Shown here one piece after another: positions 50,241 through 51,739 of a stretch of 51,739 bases of DNA. The number at the start of each line of letters is the position of its first letter. Position 1 is the stretch's first letter. The translations under genes were made by a program, and so were the position numbers. Below the pieces are notes generated by a model that worked only from the letters and a program-made list of their open reading frames with translations, searched no databases and was not told where the DNA came from. Source of the DNA: Sphingopyxis sp. (GTDB lineage Bacteria; Pseudomonadota; Alphaproteobacteria; Sphingomonadales; Sphingomonadaceae); assembly GCA_016463225.1 (NCBI GenBank), contig JAEMRT010000028.1, positions 1 through 51,739 on the forward strand, given 5' to 3'.

Positions 50241-51044
50241 TCAGGACCGATGCCAAGCCGCGAGAAAGCGGGCGTCCGGGCTCACCACCAGCGCAGCGAT
50301 ATCATCGATCCACAGGCATTCGCCGGGTGTAGCGCTCACGCCCGACGCCGCGACGGTGCCGGCGAGCGGCACGATCGTCATTGGCCCGAGATCCGCTGCA
50401 AGCGGCGACAGATCGTTGGCGACGACATGGGCGATCCCGAGATGGCCACTTTCCAGCAGCCGCACACTGACGGCCGGGTCGACGCGACGACGCAGTTCCG
50501 CAGCCATCGGTCGCGCAGATGCGACGGCGGCACCATCGACGATATTTAGCTCTCGCGGACGTCCATAGTCATAAAGACGATAGGTGATATCGGAATTCTG
50601 CTGGATTTCGACAAGTGATATCCCGCCACCGATTGCATGTATCGTACCGGCCGGGATATGAAAGAACATGCCCGCTTCAACGGCGTGCCATTGGATCAAT
50701 TTTTCTATCTCGCCCGAGTTCGCCGCGGCCCTGAGCGCTTCAACATCGAGCGGTCGCACGGTGCCGATGCCGATGGATGCCCCGGGCTCGGCGTCAAGAA
50801 TGTACCAGCACTCCTCCTTACCGGCAGGCAGGCCTCGTGCGCGCGCGTCTTCGTCGCTGGGGTGGACCTGGATCGAAAGCCGCTCGCTGGTGAAGAGATA
50901 TTTTACGAGCAACGGTTCTTCAGCTCGCGGCTGGAACCATATTTCACCGATGCGCAACGGCGTTGCTGCAGTAAAAGGCTCGGGTAGGTTCGTCATGCCC
51001 CAAGGCTTTTCGACGCTGATCGTCGCAAGCTTCTGTGCGGCCAT
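50241..51044 (-). CDS. manA: Class I mannose-6-phosphate isomerase
   Basis: 267 residues, the short cupin-type form. Metal ligands are visible in LSIQVHPSDEDA and PAGTIHAIGGGISLVEIQQ, and the catalytic Arg region in ITYRLYDYGRPRELN. It interconverts fructose 6-phosphate and mannose 6-phosphate in the cytoplasm, feeding GDP-mannose or using mannose 6-phosphate from turnover. ATG 51044 follows GGAGG and is preferred to a start at 51068. First gene of the operon; a 132-base gap to the glycosyltransferase holds no supported gene. Confidence 0.93.
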   Translation of the reverse strand: MAAQKLATISVEKPWGMTNLPEPFTAATPLRIGEIWFQPRAEEPLLVKYLFTSERLSIQVHPSDEDARARGLPAGKEECWYILDAEPGASIGIGTVRPLDVEALRAAANSGEIEKLIQWHAVEAGMFFHIPAGTIHAIGGGISLVEIQQNSDITYRLYDYGRPRELNIVDGAAVASARPMAAELRRRVDPAVSVRLLESGHLGIAHVVANDLSPLAADLGPMTIVPLAGTVAASGVSATPGECLWIDDIAALVVSPDARFLAAWHRS

Positions 51045-51247
51045 GATGCCTCCTCTTTCGCCCGCCACGGTTCGCGCAGGTGAGTGAAAAACGGACGCAC
51101 CAACTGCCAGGATGTTCCGCTGCTTCGTCAGAGCGGTGGATCACCGCGTCGGCTAGCCTCAGAATTCGACCCGATTATCGGTGTTCGTAACAACAGCGCG
51201 CGCATATCTTTTCGCCGCGAGCCCAGTCGCGTGGCGGATGACGGAAT

Positions 51248-51592
51248 GTGGCCGCTTTCGCCGAGCTGTTTCGCGCGGGCGACTTCGACGCGATCCGCGC
51301 GATGCTCGCCGAGGATGTGGAGCTCGACCTAGTCAACCGCCTGCAATGGCAGGGCCGGGACCGCATCACTCCCTATTTCACGCGTTATGCCGCGGAGACC
51401 AAGTGGCGCTTCGCCTTCGGCGCGGTCGAGGGCCGCCCAGCAATGCTTGTGTTCGACCGAGACGCAATGGAACGGCCGGCGCATTTTGTGCTGGTCGATT
51501 GGCGCGAAGAGCGGATCGCAGCGATCCGAGATTTCTTGTTTGCACCATATGCGCTCGAGTCCGCCGATTGGGTGCGATTAGAGGTCGCCTGA
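51248..51592 (+). CDS. NTF2/SnoaL-like domain protein, resembling the C-terminus of SigJ-type sigma factors
   Basis: 114 residues from GTG 51248. FAELFRAGDFDAIRAMLAEDVELDL and the end (FVLVDWREERIAAIRDFLFAPY, described in parts) match the SnoaL-like tail of ECF sigma factors of the SigJ/ECF41 type. No sigma-2 or sigma-4 region is encoded upstream, since an in-frame TGA lies at 51239-51241. It could be a free-standing NTF2-like protein or the remains of a truncated sigma factor. No strong ribosome-binding site is seen. Confidence 0.6.
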   Translation: MAAFAELFRAGDFDAIRAMLAEDVELDLVNRLQWQGRDRITPYFTRYAAETKWRFAFGAVEGRPAMLVFDRDAMERPAHFVLVDWREERIAAIRDFLFAPYALESADWVRLEVA

Positions 51593-51739
51593 CCAGGCAG
51601 TCGCCGGGCGACTACATGATCGAGGCCTAGCTGAGCGGCGGCTTTCGGAATTGCGCAGATAAAGGCCGAACGTCTGAAATCAGGCGGTGGGTTCAACTGT
51701 TCGTCGCAACACATGCATTAAATCGCATTGCTGGTGTGT

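Overview
The window is about 51.7 kb of GC-rich alphaproteobacterial chromosome. It most resembles a sphingomonad of the Sphingopyxis/Sphingomonas type. The grounds are a crtY-crtI-crtB carotenoid cluster beside a membrane-bound ring hydroxylase, tightly overlapping operons with many GTG starts, a GTCGCCCCCGC-type palindrome, and FixLJ-style signalling. This placement rests on gene content and style, not on a database search. No rRNA, tRNA or CRISPR array was seen.

Region 1 (1-10.0 kb) is core-like. A minus-strand polycistron runs crtY > crtI > LOG-family phosphoribohydrolase > crtB > pnuC > NadR-type kinase, each junction overlapping by a few bases. Divergent from it are a carotenoid-hydroxylase-like enzyme, a DUF2141 protein, lnt, metK and trmB. 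Region 2 (10.0-14.3 kb) holds a lone P4-type tyrosine integrase, a 510-base gene-poor stretch, and a NarL-type two-component system.

Region 3 (14.4-27.8 kb) is a surface locus. It has two YadA-like trimeric autotransporter adhesins flanking a LuxR-type regulator and three paralogous secreted proteins with trefoil-like and PAN-like domains. A frameshifted exported protein and a DUF3142-like lipoprotein follow. The trefoil operon and the second adhesin share a conserved palindromic element 56-76 bases before their start codons.

Region 4 (27.9-46.2 kb) looks like an oxygen/redox stress island. It contains HdeD-like and SpoIIAA-like proteins, PfkB plus a flavin monooxygenase, and a persulfide operon (MBL dioxygenase, two YeeE/YedE half-transporters, peroxiredoxin) followed by a SulP permease. 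It continues with a GNAT/alternative oxidase/DUF2383/PRC-barrel operon divergent from a small-protein/FixL/FixJ/receiver/Acg/M23 operon, then an exported Asp/Arg-rich protein and an L,D-transpeptidase. A recurrent box related to TAGGTAGTTCCC lies in most of the intergenic regions of this island, which suggests one regulon, perhaps FixJ's.

Region 5 (46.5-51.0 kb) is a minus-strand operon of mannose-6-phosphate isomerase, a large GT4 glycosyltransferase with a helical C-terminal half, and a GH130 phosphorylase-like protein. It is probably a mannose-glycan synthesis and turnover module. An orphan NTF2-like domain lies at the right edge.
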